From the NCBI GenBank assembly GCA_964630665.1, contig CAZVVN010000023.1, positions 1-45,000 of the forward strand: 45,000 nucleotides of DNA, given 5' to 3'. The notes below the pieces were generated by a model. The model was not told the DNA's origin. It searched no databases and saw only the letters and a program-made list of their open reading frames with translations. The stretch is from UBA9619 sp964630665. GTDB taxonomy: Bacteria > Pseudomonadota > Gammaproteobacteria > Arenicellales > UBA868. The translations under genes were made by a program, and so were the position numbers. Shown here piece after piece: positions 44,862-45,000 of this stretch. Each line of letters starts with the position of its first letter. The stretch's first letter is position 1.

Positions 44862-45000
44862 ATGATCAAGTTTCGACCAACAGTATCGACACCACCGAGT
44901 GATGGTCGTCGAACTTTCCTAAAAGGCACCGCAGCCGGTGCGGCGGCAATGACTTTCCCTGCCATCGTTCGTTCAGCGTCAGATCGTAAAATTGTCTGCC
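44862..45000 (+). CDS. Tat-exported solute-binding protein, N-terminal part
   Basis: The first 46 codons are visible and the gene continues beyond the window. The N-terminus has a twin-arginine signal, GRRTFLKGTAAGAAAM, followed by FPAIVRSASDRKIVC, where the Arg pair, Phe-Leu-Lys and hydrophobic core match Tat signals of ABC-type periplasmic binding proteins. GGAGGA (44852-44857) lies four bases before the ATG. Being divergent from the oxidase-HyuAB operon, it probably imports its substrate. The transporter family (ABC or TRAP) cannot be settled from this fragment. Confidence 0.72.
   Translation, partial: MIKFRPTVSTPPSDGRRTFLKGTAAGAAAMTFPAIVRSASDRKIVC

Overview
The window is a gene-dense, high-GC (roughly 60 percent, judged by eye) stretch of bacterial chromosome with about 37 protein genes and no RNA gene, insertion sequence, phage gene or CRISPR array that I can see. 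The gene families (three hydantoinase/oxoprolinase pairs, CoA-transferase family III, TauD/TfdA and PhyH oxygenases, a TPR adenylate cyclase, a three-subunit amino-acid oxidase of the hydrogen-cyanide-synthase type) and the Tat signal at the right edge point to a metabolically versatile Pseudomonadota bacterium, probably free-living and heterotrophic. I cannot name the genus.

Layout. 8-1195 is a class V aminotransferase, divergent from a plus-strand run at 1465-9374: ketopantoate-reductase-like protein, HyuA, HyuB, LLM-class flavin oxidoreductase, CaiB-type CoA-transferase and M55 D-aminopeptidase. 9417-13248 (minus) is a run of maleate-isomerase/arylmalonate-decarboxylase-like protein, Ldh2-type dehydrogenase, SDR and dienoyl-CoA-isomerase-like protein. 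A Rid protein (13384, plus), a TfdA-like dioxygenase, an acyl-CoA synthetase and an adenylate cyclase with TolB-like and TPR regions (minus) follow. 18445-22202 (minus) is the second HyuA-HyuB pair, divergent from kynureninase, an XRE-cupin regulator and an SRPBCC protein (22323-24666), then a carboxymuconolactone-decarboxylase-like protein, an SDR and an aldo-keto reductase. 27083-31462 (minus) holds a PhyH dioxygenase, a biotin-dependent carboxyltransferase with its biotin carrier, and an FAD amine oxidase. 31593-37840 (plus) holds a three-domain Rid protein, a DadA-like oxidase, an acyl-CoA synthetase, an internally duplicated protein of unclear function and a crotonase. 37878-44532 (minus) is a five-gene unit joining a three-subunit amino-acid oxidase to the third HyuA-HyuB pair. 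It is divergent from a Tat-exported solute-binding protein cut by the window edge.

Taken together this looks like a catabolic island for nitrogen-containing organic compounds, probably cyclic amides/imides, D-amino or N-alkyl amino acids. HyuAB pairs would open rings or lactams using ATP. Flavin oxidases would convert amines to imines, and CoA ligases, crotonases, dehydrogenases and a carboxylase would process the carbon skeletons. The substrates are not determined by the sequence.

The points most worth following are: the three-Rid-domain single-chain protein, in which the arginine typical of imine deaminases is missing from every domain; the oxidase-HyuAB five-gene operon; the tight coupling of a ketopantoate-reductase homologue to HyuA; a maleate-isomerase-like protein lacking both catalytic cysteines; and a strong promoter with spaced repeats in front of the kynureninase-regulator operon.
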